NCBI RefSeq assembly: GCF_900445235.1
Contig: NZ_UFSM01000001.1
Span: 434,001 to 498,000 of the forward strand
Reading direction: 5' to 3'
From: Aminobacter aminovorans
Lineage (GTDB): Bacteria > Pseudomonadota > Alphaproteobacteria > Rhizobiales > Rhizobiaceae
Length of the DNA stretch: 64,000 nucleotides
A program made the position numbers and the translations under genes. Under the pieces are notes generated by a model, which worked only from the letters and a program-made list of their open reading frames with translations, did not search any database and was not told where the DNA came from. The stretch's first letter is position 1. Each line of letters opens with the position of its first letter. Positions 8,890 to 17,688 of the stretch are shown one piece after another.

Positions 8890-9289
8890 GGCCTGCTCCT
8901 GGCGCGTAGAACTGCCTGAATTCGGCAGATGGCGCCCTGTTGGAATAGATGTAGAGCATGATGCCGTTTGGGTCCTGGATCGCGAAGCCACGATCACCCC
9001 AGGGATGATCCTCGATCGGCATGACAGGCACCAGTCCCGCCGCCGTCACCAGCCGGTGGTCGTCATCGACGTCGTCGACGCAGAAATTGTAGGTCAGCCC
9101 TGCGGTGTTGCACAAAGGCTGCCCGCCCTGCGGCTCCATGAACTGCAGCGAAAGCCCTGTTTCAAATTCAAGACTGACAAACCAGCCGCAATCGAACACC
9201 GCTCGCGCGCCAAAATATCTCAAGTAGAAGTCGCGCGTCTCCGCGACCAGTTTCGTTGTGATGCAGGGAGAGGCAGTTTTCGGGCGCAT
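8879..9289 (-). CDS. VOC (glyoxalase/bleomycin-resistance fold) protein
   Basis: The product has 136 residues with paired beta-alpha-beta modules: TKLVAETRDFYLRYFGARAV at the N-terminus and NFCVDDVDDDHRLVTAAG...HPWGDRGFAIQDPNGIML at the C-terminus, both typical of the vicinal oxygen chelate superfamily. It overlaps the DUF1801 gene by 11 bases and is transcribed with it. Members include glyoxalases, dioxygenases and antibiotic-binding proteins; no subfamily can be assigned from the sequence alone. Confidence 0.75.
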   Translation of the reverse strand: MRPKTASPCITTKLVAETRDFYLRYFGARAVFDCGWFVSLEFETGLSLQFMEPQGGQPLCNTAGLTYNFCVDDVDDDHRLVTAAGLVPVMPIEDHPWGDRGFAIQDPNGIMLYIYSNRAPSAEFRQFYAPGAGHDR

Positions 9290-9346
9290 CGATGGGCTCG
9301 CTGTGCAACGTGTGGGCGGGTGGTTTTCAAACTAGCGAGTTGAGCG

Positions 9347-9742
9347 TCAATCCGGCATCGCCGAGGCGATCTCGACCAGGCAACCATTGAGATCGCGGAC
9401 ATAGCCGACGATCTGTCCCCAAGGCTTGTTCTCAGGTGGCTTCACCTGGCTGGCGCCGGCGGCGACCGCCGTTCGGTAGGCATCGTGAGGATCGGGAAAG
9501 ACCAATGCGAGTTCGAAGCCCGCCGCCAGGTCGCTCTTGCGGTTGGCGCGAATGGCCAGGCCGTTCATCTCCGCCATCGCCTCGCCGGCAAAAGACAAAG
9601 TCGTCGGGCCGGTGTCCATTTCGGCGTAGAGATTGCTCTCGTGGATGAATTTGCGACGCAGGCCGAATGCGGCTTCGTAAAAAGAAACGGTCGCTTCGAC
9701 GTCGGCAACGTACAGGATGGTGTAGCCAAGGCGCACTGTCAT
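9347..9742 (-). CDS. VOC family protein
   Basis: The 131-residue product is a second glyoxalase-fold protein, opening MTVRLGYTILYVADVEATVS and closing KPWGQIVGYVRDLNGCLVEI. The ATG at 9742 has a GGAGA site and fits the family start better than an upstream Met that adds 18 unrelated residues. It lies just upstream of the VOC/DUF1801 pair on the same strand with a gap of about 57 bases, so the three may form one transcript. The substrate is unknown. Confidence 0.78.
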   Translation of the reverse strand: MTVRLGYTILYVADVEATVSFYEAAFGLRRKFIHESNLYAEMDTGPTTLSFAGEAMAEMNGLAIRANRKSDLAAGFELALVFPDPHDAYRTAVAAGASQVKPPENKPWGQIVGYVRDLNGCLVEIASAMPD

Positions 9743-9873
9743 CGAAGATCTCCAGGCAAGGTGCCAGATGGACGGCCCGCGCGCCAAGTTTGGCACGCAA
9801 GCAGGGGAACCCCGTCCGGCTTATGCGCGGATCATCACGCCTCGCTCCAATTCGATCTTGAACAAATCGGACA

Positions 9874-10683
9874 TCAGTCGAGCAAACTGACGAGGGTTAC
9901 ATCGGGAAGCCGCGCCGGCGAGAAGCCGCCCATGCGCCTGATGACGCGGCTCATATGCGCCTGGTCCGAAAAGCCTGCCTCAAGCGCTGCCGCTGCCGGA
10001 CTGAGGCGGTGATCCCGCAGCAGTCGCAGGGCGCGGTGGAACTGCAGAACGGCCGCGAATGCCTTTGGCGTCAGCCCCGTCGCCTTGACCACAAGGCGCT
10101 GCACGGTTCGGTCTGAAAGGCCGTGCATCTCAGCCACCTCCCTGATGCGCAGTCGTCCGCCCGATGCGTGAAAGGCGCTGATCACGCTGCGCGCCAGAGG
10201 CGCCGGCCTGAAGCGGCTGGCAGTGGCGCGCTGGCCAACGAAGGCCGTCAGTCGCGCGACGAGTTCCGTTTGGTCGCGCGCAGGCGCGCAGAGCGCCTCA
10301 AGCCCGGGGCATGCCGAAACAGCGTCCGGGCCGATCAGATTGGCGTTCGCCAGATCGGTCGGTTCAAAACCGAGCACGCTTTCGAAACAGCCCGGTCGAA
10401 TGCGAACGCCGGCAAAGCCCATGCCTGGTTCGATGGCAACATCGTAGAAGCGCGTTACCGGACCGGTAACGACGACAGTCGCACTGTTGATCGGCTTTTG
10501 TCCGGCATCGAACCTGAGGATGATGTCGCAACGGCCGTCCGGCAAGACACGGTAGCTTCCGGCGCGATCGCTGACCGACGTCCACACGGCCTCGACCTCG
10601 TCACTGACGTCGGCGGCCAGGCCCAGTTCCGAGTAGCGAGCCGACAAGGTCATTTCTCTAGCCAGCTCGATCCGCTTGCGCAA
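9874..10683 (-). CDS. AraC family transcriptional regulator
   Basis: The 269-residue product has a C-terminal double helix-turn-helix (IREVAEMHGLSDRTVQRLV and AALEAGFSDQAHMSRVIRRM) preceded by an N-terminal domain containing YRVLPDGRCDIILRF and a cupin-like core. This is the AraC subgroup with a small beta-barrel sensor domain. It precedes the VOC genes on the same strand and might control them; this is inference from proximity only. Length is normal for the family. Confidence 0.82.
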   Translation of the reverse strand: MRKRIELAREMTLSARYSELGLAADVSDEVEAVWTSVSDRAGSYRVLPDGRCDIILRFDAGQKPINSATVVVTGPVTRFYDVAIEPGMGFAGVRIRPGCFESVLGFEPTDLANANLIGPDAVSACPGLEALCAPARDQTELVARLTAFVGQRATASRFRPAPLARSVISAFHASGGRLRIREVAEMHGLSDRTVQRLVVKATGLTPKAFAAVLQFHRALRLLRDHRLSPAAAALEAGFSDQAHMSRVIRRMGGFSPARLPDVTLVSLLD

Positions 10684-10758
10684 AACACTCCGTTTGCGCG
10701 AAACACAAGGGTGATTGCCGTTTCAACGCGGCCAACATGTCTCAGGAGATAGCAGACT

Positions 10759-11553
10759 TCAGCCGGCCAGCGCCAGTTGGGCCAATGCCGGTTGGAATGG
10801 ACGGACCGTCATGTCATCGCGCGTCATGGAAACGAAGCTCGAAGGCGGCACCGCCTGCCAGCTCTGGCCTTCGCGGTCGAAGGGTTCGGAGACGATGCAG
10901 CGTCCGGTTTCGCCGTCGCGCGTGTAGAGGGTCGGCGCATGTCCGTCAGTGGCAAAGCGCACGGCAAACAGGTTCTGGCCGTCGCTGAAGGCAGCGGTCA
11001 GCTTCAGCTGCGGATCGATGCCGGCGCTGTGTGCGGCAGCAACCACACGGCCGGTCGCTCGCGTGACCGCCCCTTGCGGATCGGCGTCGAGCCCTTCCTC
11101 CAGCATCAGCAGGAAAAACAGCTCGGAATCGGTCGTGCCCTGACGCTGCTCGTAGAGATCGTCGTTGATACTGGCCTCGAGCCGGCGCCGGATCTTCTCG
11201 AAGCCCGAGACCTGGCCGTTATGCATGAAACTCCAGCGGCCCGAGACGAAGGGATGGCAGTTGGCGCGGCTGGTGGCGCCGCCGGTCGATGCCCTGACAT
11301 GGGCGAGAAACAGGCCGGACTTGATCTGCCGGCACAGGCTTTTCAGATTTGGGTCCGACCAGGCCGGCAGGATGTCACGATAAAGGCCCGGCTCCGGCCG
11401 CTCGCCATACCAGGCAAGCCCGAAACCGTCGCCATTGGTCGGCGACTTGGCCTCCTGCGCACAATGGCTCTGGGCGATCAGCGAATGGCACGGCGCCGTC
11501 ACGATGTCTTCGAGGAAGACCTCTTCACCGATATAGGCGGCCCACCGGCACAT
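10759..11553 (-). CDS. Class II glutamine amidotransferase domain protein (YafJ/EgtC-like)
   Basis: The 264-residue product begins MCRWAAYIGEEVFLEDI, with the N-terminal Cys2 nucleophile of class II (Ntn) amidotransferases exposed after Met removal. SPTNGDGFGLAWYG, LFLAHVRAST and HPFVSGRWSFMHNGQVSGF match the glutamine-binding motifs of YafJ- and EgtC-type hydrolases. No ergothioneine or other synthase gene lies beside it, so the acceptor is unknown. A five-base gap separates its start from the DUF6356 gene upstream on the same strand, implying a short operon. Confidence 0.83.
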   Translation of the reverse strand: MCRWAAYIGEEVFLEDIVTAPCHSLIAQSHCAQEAKSPTNGDGFGLAWYGERPEPGLYRDILPAWSDPNLKSLCRQIKSGLFLAHVRASTGGATSRANCHPFVSGRWSFMHNGQVSGFEKIRRRLEASINDDLYEQRQGTTDSELFFLLMLEEGLDADPQGAVTRATGRVVAAAHSAGIDPQLKLTAAFSDGQNLFAVRFATDGHAPTLYTRDGETGRCIVSEPFDREGQSWQAVPPSSFVSMTRDDMTVRPFQPALAQLALAG

Positions 11554-11558
11554 GCGCT

Positions 11559-11774
11559 TCAGCGTCCCCGATTGTTTGTCCGCTCGTACAGCCGGCGGAT
11601 GATCGCACTGGCCGTAGATTCGAACAGGAAGGGTAACAAAGCGTGAATGAGGGCGGCGCCCGCCGCCAAAAACAGCTGGCCGGCGAACCAGCCGGCAAAA
11701 CGCATATGTTCGAAATAGGTCTCGTCGACCGCCTCGGGGTGAGCCGTGAACAGCTTTGCGATGCGTGCGGACAT
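11559..11774 (-). CDS. DUF6356 family small membrane protein
   Basis: The product has 71 residues: a soluble N-terminus (MSARIAKLFTAHPEAVDETY), then a hydrophobic segment FAGWFAGQLFLAAGAALIHA continuing into LLPFLF, and a basic tail. The pattern of a 'FTxHPxSVxETYFxHM' start followed by one membrane hairpin matches DUF6356. I used the ATG at 11774 because the upstream extension is unlike the family. It is coupled to the amidotransferase gene; function is unknown. Confidence 0.72.
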   Translation of the reverse strand: MSARIAKLFTAHPEAVDETYFEHMRFAGWFAGQLFLAAGAALIHALLPFLFESTASAIIRRLYERTNNRGR

Positions 11775-11859
11775 GAGAACCTCCCTGGCTGAGATGAGTA
11801 TCGTCGCACGGGAGAGAGGTTCACCGGTCCCAATCTGTCCTTGCCATTCACAAAATTTA

Positions 11860-11873
11860 GGGACATTCATCCC
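11860..11873. promoter_or_regulatory. Candidate Lrp autoregulatory site
   Basis: GGGA-N6-TCCC sits inside a wider AT-flanked dyad (ATTT...AAAT), ending two bases before the ATG of the Lrp-type gene and within the divergent gap to DUF6356. Lrp-family regulators commonly bind their own promoters; this assignment is positional. No Shine-Dalgarno sequence is visible before the ATG. Confidence 0.35.
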
Positions 11874-11875
11874 AA

Positions 11876-12346
11876 ATGTCTGGAGAACTCGATACGATCG
11901 ATCGAAGAATCCTCGCCGAGCTGCAGCGCGACGGCACGCTTTCGGTCGACCAGCTGTCCGAGCGGGTCGGGTTGTCGCGCAATGCCTGCTGGCGCCGGGT
12001 CAAGCGACTCGACGACGAACGCTTCATCACCGGCCGGGTGGCGCTCGTCGACGCCGACAAGCTCGGCCTCGGCCTTTCCGTGTTCATCCTGGTGCGCACG
12101 TCGAGCCACGATCCCGAGTGGCTGGCCAGGTTCCGCGCCGGCGTGACCTCGTTTCCCGAGATCACCGGCGTCTATCGCATGTCGGGTGACCTCGACTATG
12201 TCTTGCGTGCCCGCGTCGCCGATGTGAAAGCGTATGACCGTCTCTACCAGCGCCTCATCGCCAAGGTACCGCTGTCGGATGTGTCGGCCTCCTTCGTCAT
12301 GGAGGAGATCCGCGAAACGACTGCCGTGCCGGTGGAAATTCGCTGA
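11876..12346 (+). CDS. Lrp/AsnC family transcriptional regulator
   Basis: The 156-residue product has the N-terminal helix-turn-helix LDTIDRRILAELQRDGTLSV...RVGLSRNACWRRVKRL, followed by the RAM ligand domain with VTSFPEITGVYRMSGDLDYV. Lrp regulators bind amino acids and control metabolism or transport genes. It faces away from DUF6356 and the amidotransferase, across about 100 bases that hold a GGGA/TCCC dyad. The ATG has no obvious ribosome site. dut follows 55 bases later on the same strand, probably an independent gene. Confidence 0.87.
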   Translation: MSGELDTIDRRILAELQRDGTLSVDQLSERVGLSRNACWRRVKRLDDERFITGRVALVDADKLGLGLSVFILVRTSSHDPEWLARFRAGVTSFPEITGVYRMSGDLDYVLRARVADVKAYDRLYQRLIAKVPLSDVSASFVMEEIRETTAVPVEIR

Positions 12347-12401
12347 GTTCGACCTCTTGTGAATTGACCTCATCTGGACGCTGTCCCATAGGATCGCCGC
12401 C

Positions 12402-12881
12402 ATGACATCGACCGCTGCAACCTCTTCCGCCCCCGTCGTCGGGATCGTCCGCTTGCCGCATTCGGGCGAGCTGCCCCTGCCGTCCTACGAAACATCGGGT
12501 GCCGCCGGCATGGACCTGCGCGCCGCCGTGCCGGATGACCGGCCGCTTTTGATCCTGCCCGGCAAGCGCGCCTTGGTGCCGACCGGCCTGATCTTCGAGA
12601 TCCCAGAGGGTTTTGAAGGCCAGGTACGCCCGCGCTCCGGCCTCGCCTTCAAGCACGGCATCACCTGCCTCAATACACCGGGCACCATCGACAGCGACTA
12701 TCGTGGCGAGGTCAAGGTGCTGCTGATCAACCACGGCGACGAGGACTTCTATGTCGAGCGCGCCATGCGCATCGCCCAGATCGTCATCGCATCGGTGACC
12801 CGCGCCGAAGTCGAAGAGCGCGACCTCGCAGCGGAGACGACGCGCGGCGCCGGCGGCTTCGGCTCGACCGGCACGGCATGA
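12402..12881 (+). CDS. dut: dUTP diphosphatase
   Basis: The 159-residue product has all five trimeric dUTPase motifs: [40 protein letters not shown] and [10 protein letters not shown]. It hydrolyses dUTP to dUMP and PPi in the cytoplasm, preventing uracil incorporation and feeding dTMP synthesis. Its last four bases overlap the ATG of the HAD gene (ATGA), so the two are translated together. Length is standard. Confidence 0.96.
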   Translation: MTSTAATSSAPVVGIVRLPHSGELPLPSYETSGAAGMDLRAAVPDDRPLLILPGKRALVPTGLIFEIPEGFEGQVRPRSGLAFKHGITCLNTPGTIDSDYRGEVKVLLINHGDEDFYVERAMRIAQIVIASVTRAEVEERDLAAETTRGAGGFGSTGTA

Positions 12882-13534
12882 GCAAGCCCAGGCTCGTCAT
12901 CTTCGACTGCGACGGCGTGCTCGTCGACACCGAGCCGCTGGCCAACCAGCGGCTTTCGGCCTGGCTGACCGAGGCGGGTTATCCCCTCAGCTACGAGGAC
13001 TGCCGCCGCCAGTTCGTCGGCCGCAGCCTGGTGTCGGTGCAGAAGGAGGTCGAGGCGACGGGCATCAGCCTCGGCCCCGATTTCGTCGAGCGCTGGTACC
13101 GCGAGCTGCCGGAACTGTTTGCGTCAGGCGTCCAGGCGATCCCGCATGTCGAGACCTTCGTCACCGCTGTGCAGACGGCCGGCATCTCCTATTGCGTGGC
13201 GTCGTCGGCACGGGTCAACAAGATGCACATGACGCTCGGCCAGACCGGGCTGCTGCCCCATTTTCGCGACGTGCTGTTCTCGGCCACCATGGTCGAGCGC
13301 GGCAAGCCGTTTCCCGACCTGTTCCTGCACGCCGCCGGCACGATGGGCTATGAGCCCGCCGACTGCATCGTCATCGAGGACAGCGTCGCCGGCGCCCAGG
13401 CCGGGCGCGCCGCCGGCATGCGCGTGTTCGGTTATCACCGCGACCCCCACTCTGACTGTGACGGCCTCAAGGCTTCGGGTGCGGTGCTGTTCGACGACAT
13501 GCGCAAACTGGCAGGACTGATCCCGATCGCCTGA
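12878..13534 (+). CDS. HAD superfamily phosphatase (beta-phosphoglucomutase-like)
   Basis: The 218-residue product shows HAD motif [14 protein letters not shown] with both Asp residues, motif II VASSARV, a lysine in [13 protein letters not shown], and motif [19 protein letters not shown]. These are typical of the phosphoglycolate-phosphatase/beta-PGM group. It overlaps dut by four bases and may share its transcript, but the substrate cannot be told from sequence. Cap-domain size fits subclass I. Confidence 0.85.
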   Translation: MSKPRLVIFDCDGVLVDTEPLANQRLSAWLTEAGYPLSYEDCRRQFVGRSLVSVQKEVEATGISLGPDFVERWYRELPELFASGVQAIPHVETFVTAVQTAGISYCVASSARVNKMHMTLGQTGLLPHFRDVLFSATMVERGKPFPDLFLHAAGTMGYEPADCIVIEDSVAGAQAGRAAGMRVFGYHRDPHSDCDGLKASGAVLFDDMRKLAGLIPIA

Positions 13535-13601
13535 AACAGGGTTTGAGCCCTCCGGCGCGCCGGTCTAATATCGCCTATCGGTTCGGATCGAGGGCGATGA
13601 C

Positions 13602-14408
13602 ATGGACAAGGGCGCGGTCTTCCGGAAACTTCACGAGGCGCCGGGCGCCTTCATCATCCCCAATCCGTGGGACATCGGCACAGCCAAGCTGCTGGCCTCC
13701 TTCGGCTTCGAGGCGCTGGCGACGACCAGCGCCGGCTATGCCTTCTCGCGTGGGCGGCCCGATGGCGACGTCGGCTTCGAGGAGATGATCCACCATTGCC
13801 GCGATCTGGCGCATGCCACCGGCCTGCCGGTGTCGGCCGATCTCGAGAAGGGCAAGGGCGACAGCCCAGAAAGTGCCGGCGAGACCGTCTTTGCCGCCGA
13901 AGCCGCCGGCCTTGCCGGCTGCTCGCTCGAAGACCATACCGGCGAGGCCGACCGGCCGATTTACGATTTTTCGCACGCGGTGGAGCGGGTGACGGCAGCC
14001 GTCGAGGCAGCGCGGGCGCTGAAAGGCGACTTCGTCTTGACGGCGCGCTCGGAGAACTTCCTCTGGAACCGCCCCGACCTCGACGACACGATCAAGCGGC
14101 TGCAGGCCTTCGAGCAGGCCGGAGCCGACGTGCTTTATGCGCCAGGGATTACCGACATCGAGATGATCCGGACGCTGTGCAGTTCGGTCAGCAAGCCGGT
14201 CAACGTGCTGGCGGTGCCGGGCTTCTCGGTCGCGGTGCTGGCCGAAGCCGGCGCCAAGCGCATCTCGCTCGGCTCCAAGCTGACCGCCTACGCCTTCGGC
14301 ATGATGGAGCAGGCGTCGCGCGAAATGCTGGGCCAGGGCACGTTCGAATTCGCCCGCGACGGCATCGCCTACGCCAAGCTGCAGGCGATGTTCGGCCGCG
14401 AGGGCTGA
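13602..14408 (+). CDS. Isocitrate lyase/PEP mutase superfamily protein
   Basis: The 268-residue product has the TIM-barrel signature of this superfamily: FIIPNPWDIGTAKLLASFGF, ATTSAGYAFSRGRPDG, LPVSADLEKG, and GCSLEDHTGE, with Mg-binding acidic residues. LTARSENFLW and ADVLYAPGITD follow the carboxyphosphonoenolpyruvate-mutase-like subgroup. It cleaves or forms a C-C or P-C bond next to a carboxylate; the natural substrate is unknown. It follows the HAD gene by 67 bases on the same strand. Confidence 0.83.
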   Translation: MDKGAVFRKLHEAPGAFIIPNPWDIGTAKLLASFGFEALATTSAGYAFSRGRPDGDVGFEEMIHHCRDLAHATGLPVSADLEKGKGDSPESAGETVFAAEAAGLAGCSLEDHTGEADRPIYDFSHAVERVTAAVEAARALKGDFVLTARSENFLWNRPDLDDTIKRLQAFEQAGADVLYAPGITDIEMIRTLCSSVSKPVNVLAVPGFSVAVLAEAGAKRISLGSKLTAYAFGMMEQASREMLGQGTFEFARDGIAYAKLQAMFGREG

Positions 14409-14430
14409 GCGCCCCTCATCACCATCATCT

Positions 14431-15153
14431 TCACGCCCGCGCCATGGTCGGCCAACGCTCAGCGACTGATACGCTCTTGTGCAGATGCACCATCATCGCC
14501 GCGGCAAAGAGAGGGGTCAAAAGATTGAGGATCGGTATGGCGAGGAAGGCAGCGATGACGAGGCCGGCCATGAAAACCGTGCCGGCGTAGCGGCGGCGCA
14601 ATTCCTTGGCTTCCTGCTCGGAGCGGAAACGCATGGCGGCGAACTCGAAGAACTCGCGGCCGAGCAGGTAGCCGTTGACCAGGAAGAAGGCGCCGATGTT
14701 GACGAGAGGGATGAACATCAACAACAGCGCCAGCAGATTGCCCAAGATGACGATGCCGAAGAACTTGATTGCCAGCACCAGCGAACGCAAGGCCGGCACC
14801 GGCTGGCCAGGGCGCTCCGTGGGATAGTTGGTCTTTTCGACGACCTCGGCGACGTCGTCGAGGAACAGGCCGGCGACGATCGCCGTCACCGGCGCGATCA
14901 GCAAAGCGAGCCCCAGCGCCAGGCCTATGCCAGCAATGATCGCAGCGATCAGGCCGAGCCAGCCGGTCCACGAGGGCAGGCCGGGCAGCATGGCGTCGAT
15001 CCATGGCCAGGCAAGCCAGTCGAAGAGCTCGCGGATGCCGAACCACAGCGCTACCAGCGCAAGCAGCGTCAGCCCCAGCGTCTTCAGGAACACCGTGCGG
15101 AACTCGGCCGTAAAGAGCTGGCTTGCAGCAATGCGGGCGGCGTCGAGGATCAT
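14431..15153 (-). CDS. EI24/CysZ-like integral membrane protein
   Basis: The product has 240 residues and about four to six hydrophobic helices (VFLKTLGLTLLALVALWFGI, LGLIAAIIAGIGLALGLALL, FGIVILGNLLALLLMFIPLV, AGLVIAAFLAIPILNLLTPL), with the NGYLLGREFFEFAAMR loop typical of the EI24 (PF07264) family. Bacterial members include CysZ, a sulfate permease; the call here is only to family level. Start ATG 15153 begins MILDAARIAASQLFTAEF; longer readings upstream run antisense through the kinase gene. It is convergent with the PEP mutase-like gene and divergent from adenosine kinase. Confidence 0.82.
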   Translation of the reverse strand: MILDAARIAASQLFTAEFRTVFLKTLGLTLLALVALWFGIRELFDWLAWPWIDAMLPGLPSWTGWLGLIAAIIAGIGLALGLALLIAPVTAIVAGLFLDDVAEVVEKTNYPTERPGQPVPALRSLVLAIKFFGIVILGNLLALLLMFIPLVNIGAFFLVNGYLLGREFFEFAAMRFRSEQEAKELRRRYAGTVFMAGLVIAAFLAIPILNLLTPLFAAAMMVHLHKSVSVAERWPTMARA

Positions 15154-15321
15154 GTTGGCGTTTCGGCTCCCTGTTTCCGCGCTGAGATAAGGTGCCGCAG
15201 CGCCGGCCTCAAGCCGCTGCTTCCAATTTGCCGGTAGGCAAACGGGCCGCGAGCCGCTAAACGCAATCCGTTTTGCCGACCCCTCGGCCCCTTTTTCGGC
15301 CAAAGCGCCGCGGAGACCCTG

Positions 15322-16329
15322 ATGAGCCAATATGACGTGCTGTGCATCGGCAACGCCATCGTCGACATCATCGCGCAATGCGACGAGGCCTTTCTCACCG
15401 ACAACGGCATCATCAAGGGCGCGATGAACCTGATCGACGCCGAGCGCGCCGAACTGCTCTATTCCCGCATGGGCCCGGCGATCGAAGCCTCGGGCGGCTC
15501 GGCCGGCAACACGGCTGCCGGCATCGCCAGCTTCGGCGGCCGCGCCGCCTATTTCGGCAAGGTTTCCCGCGACCATCTCGGCGAGATCTTCAGCCACGAC
15601 ATCCACGCCCAGGGCGTCGCCTTCGACACCAAACCTCTTGAAGGGGCGCCGCTCGACGGCACGCCGCCGACGGCGCGCTCGATGATCTTCGTCACCCCAG
15701 ACGGCGAGCGTTCGATGAACACATATCTCGGTGCCTGCGTCGAGCTCGGGCCAGACGACGTCGAGGCCGACAAGGCGAGCGGCGCTGCGGTCACCTATTT
15801 CGAAGGCTATCTGTGGGACCCGCCGCTGGCCAAGGAAGCGATCCGCATGACCGCGGCACACGCGCACGCCGCCGGCCGCGAAGTGTCGATGACGCTGTCG
15901 GATTCGTTCTGCGTCGACCGCTACCGCGCCGAGTTCCTCGAACTGATGCGCTCGGGCACCGTCGACATCGTTTTTGCCAACTCCCACGAGATCAAGTCGC
16001 TGTACGAGACGTCGTCCTTCGACGAGGCGCTCGCCCAGATCCGCAAGGACTGCAAGATCGCCGCCGTCACCCGCTCGGAGAAGGGCTCGGTCATCGTGCG
16101 CGGCGACGAGACGGTGGTGATCCAGGCGACCGAAATCCGCGAGCTCGTCGACACGACGGGCGCTGGCGATCTCTACGCCGCAGGTTTCCTCTATGGCTAC
16201 ACGCAAGGGCGCTCGCTCAAGGATTGCGGCGACCTCGGCTCGCTCGCCGCCGGCCTGGTCATCCAGCAGATCGGCCCACGCCCACGGCAGAATTTGAAGC
16301 GCGAGGCCGAACAGGCAGGGTTGCTCTGA
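15322..16329 (+). CDS. PfkB family adenosine kinase-like sugar/nucleoside kinase
   Basis: The 335-residue product carries the PfkB C-terminal signature VDTTGAGDLYAAGFLYGY near residue 275 with the catalytic Asp, and the N-terminal GGSAGNTAAGIASFGGRAAY motif. The pattern is that of the alphaproteobacterial adenosine kinase-like proteins that sit beside an EI24 gene. It would phosphorylate adenosine or a related nucleoside or sugar with ATP in the cytoplasm. It is divergent from the EI24-like gene and is followed by a long repeat-rich gap. Confidence 0.85.
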   Translation: MSQYDVLCIGNAIVDIIAQCDEAFLTDNGIIKGAMNLIDAERAELLYSRMGPAIEASGGSAGNTAAGIASFGGRAAYFGKVSRDHLGEIFSHDIHAQGVAFDTKPLEGAPLDGTPPTARSMIFVTPDGERSMNTYLGACVELGPDDVEADKASGAAVTYFEGYLWDPPLAKEAIRMTAAHAHAAGREVSMTLSDSFCVDRYRAEFLELMRSGTVDIVFANSHEIKSLYETSSFDEALAQIRKDCKIAAVTRSEKGSVIVRGDETVVIQATEIRELVDTTGAGDLYAAGFLYGYTQGRSLKDCGDLGSLAAGLVIQQIGPRPRQNLKREAEQAGLL

Positions 16330-16950
16330 GGTCTTCCTTCACCCCGTTTACGGGGAGAAGGTACCCCGTAGGGCGGGGGCGGCGCAAACCTGCCGGCTCT
16401 CATTCCTCCCCCTGTCCTGCCGGACATCTCTCTCGGGGGACCAGCAGCCACTTGCGCTTTTGCCCCCACCCCCCATTGTCGCCATCGCAGAACCGGCGCC
16501 TCGCCTGACGCTGCCAATCTCCCCCCTTGCGGGGAAGATGTCCGACAGGACAGAGGGGGGTGCTGTCCCACGCACCTCTCCATACGGCCCGTTGTCGATC
16601 TAGACATTGCGCATGAAAATCCGGAAAGCAGGGCCGTGCCTGCCGAATGTCAGTTAGTGGCGCGACGTTCGCCCCGCCGGCGATTTTCGTTCCTGTCCGT
16701 TCCGCTTTTCGGGCACGGGCATTTTCGCCCCGATCCCACCAGCGCATCTGCCCGGAGGTGAACCTTCGGACGCCCCCGGCAACAGCCTACGTCAGCCCAA
16801 TGCCGGAGGCGCCGGCTCCTCTCCGCATATCACCGTCGCCGGCGTTTCCGCGGGAGGAACTAAGGGGGACGATAATACGGGAGGTGGCGAGGGCGTGGAA
16901 AACGGGGCCGGATTTCGTGCGGATTGCTGACAGATGGTCACAGGCTTGGG
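16330..16950. other. Gene-free repeat-rich segment left of the DUF2971/DUF4917 island
   Basis: No convincing gene is present in these 621 bases. The first part holds GC-rich repeats. One pair of inverted arms around CCTGTCCTGCCGGACATCT (about 16410-16428) matches AGATGTCCGACAGGACAG (16536-16553), spaced by about 107 bases. A block at 16510-16529 (GCTGCCAATCTCCCCCCTTG) recurs inverted at 18905-18923. From about 16590 to 16950 the sequence shows no feature I can name; a 110-codon open frame at 16647-16979 is proline/arginine-rich and overlaps the DUF2971 3' end, so it was not called. Confidence 0.6.
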
Positions 16951-17628
16951 TTAGTCAACTTCCACATCGTAGCCTCTGACTCTGCTCCTTACGATGTGAT
17001 AGCGAGAAAGATTTGCCTCAAGAAATTGAGCAACGTTCGCGGACATACGTGGACCCAGAATAATTCGCCGAATTGCCGCTCGATCAAACCGGACTAAGCC
17101 CCGCTCTGGGATGAACAACCGCCACTCTCTCTCGTATGACCAACTATGATGTTTTGTTGAGAGTATCCACTTCGCAAGTCTTCGTGGATTTTCCAGATCG
17201 CTTCCAATATCGAGTAATTGATCAGCATAACTGACGCGCGAGAAGCTCGTATTGTCCGCTAGGGTCTCTCGCAGTACTCTGAAGTCGTACTCTATGCAGA
17301 TTCCTTTGAATGAGTCGGCATAGTGGGCCCACATTAGCGCTTGCTGCCAGACCTCACTAAAACAGGCAATCCCGACGGACGTCTTCCCATCTCGGATCAG
17401 GGTTCGCGCACGCTCCCATTGTGGCTGTCCACGTGCAGCATCGCCAGCGCGGTAAAGTCCTTCCATTGCGTCGTTCAGGTCGTGATATTCACCGCACCAA
17501 AGCCTGCCTTCATTTAGGCCTTCGATCTCCCGGCGAGTACTTTGATTTGGAAAATCTGGAGCAACACCAATTTTTCGAAACCTGTACAACAAGGCAGGCG
17601 GAGCATAGGTTTCGATGGTCGCGGTCAT
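16951..17628 (-). CDS. DUF2971 family protein (accessory island)
   Basis: The 225-residue product opens TIETYAPPALLYRFRKIG and has the DUF2971 hallmarks: GRLWCGEYHDLNDAMEGLY near the N-terminus, VGIACFSEVWQQALMWAHYADSFKGICIEYDF in the middle (quoted in full only as family pattern: CFS...MWAHYA...GICIEY), and YEREWRLF later. DUF2971 proteins occur sporadically in bacterial accessory regions and have no proven activity. I chose the ATG at 17628, 11 bases after AGGAG; a TTG eight codons upstream is possible. It is divergent from the DUF4917 gene across 60 bases, and both are visibly less GC-rich than flanking genes, suggesting joint acquisition. Confidence 0.8.
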   Translation of the reverse strand: MTATIETYAPPALLYRFRKIGVAPDFPNQSTRREIEGLNEGRLWCGEYHDLNDAMEGLYRAGDAARGQPQWERARTLIRDGKTSVGIACFSEVWQQALMWAHYADSFKGICIEYDFRVLRETLADNTSFSRVSYADQLLDIGSDLENPRRLAKWILSTKHHSWSYEREWRLFIPERGLVRFDRAAIRRIILGPRMSANVAQFLEANLSRYHIVRSRVRGYDVEVD

Positions 17629-17688
17629 TAGTACGCAGTCTCCTCTCCGCAATCGTGAGACATCTAGGTATTTTTCTTGGAGACATAT

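Noticed and set aside
15154..16206. N-terminal extension of the EI24-like gene
   Set aside because: It is antisense to the adenosine kinase-like gene and carries no membrane or EI24 pattern.
16647..16979. 110-codon frame left of the DUF2971 gene
   Set aside because: Pro/Arg-rich, no domain, overlaps the DUF2971 3' end, and lies in repeat-rich DNA.
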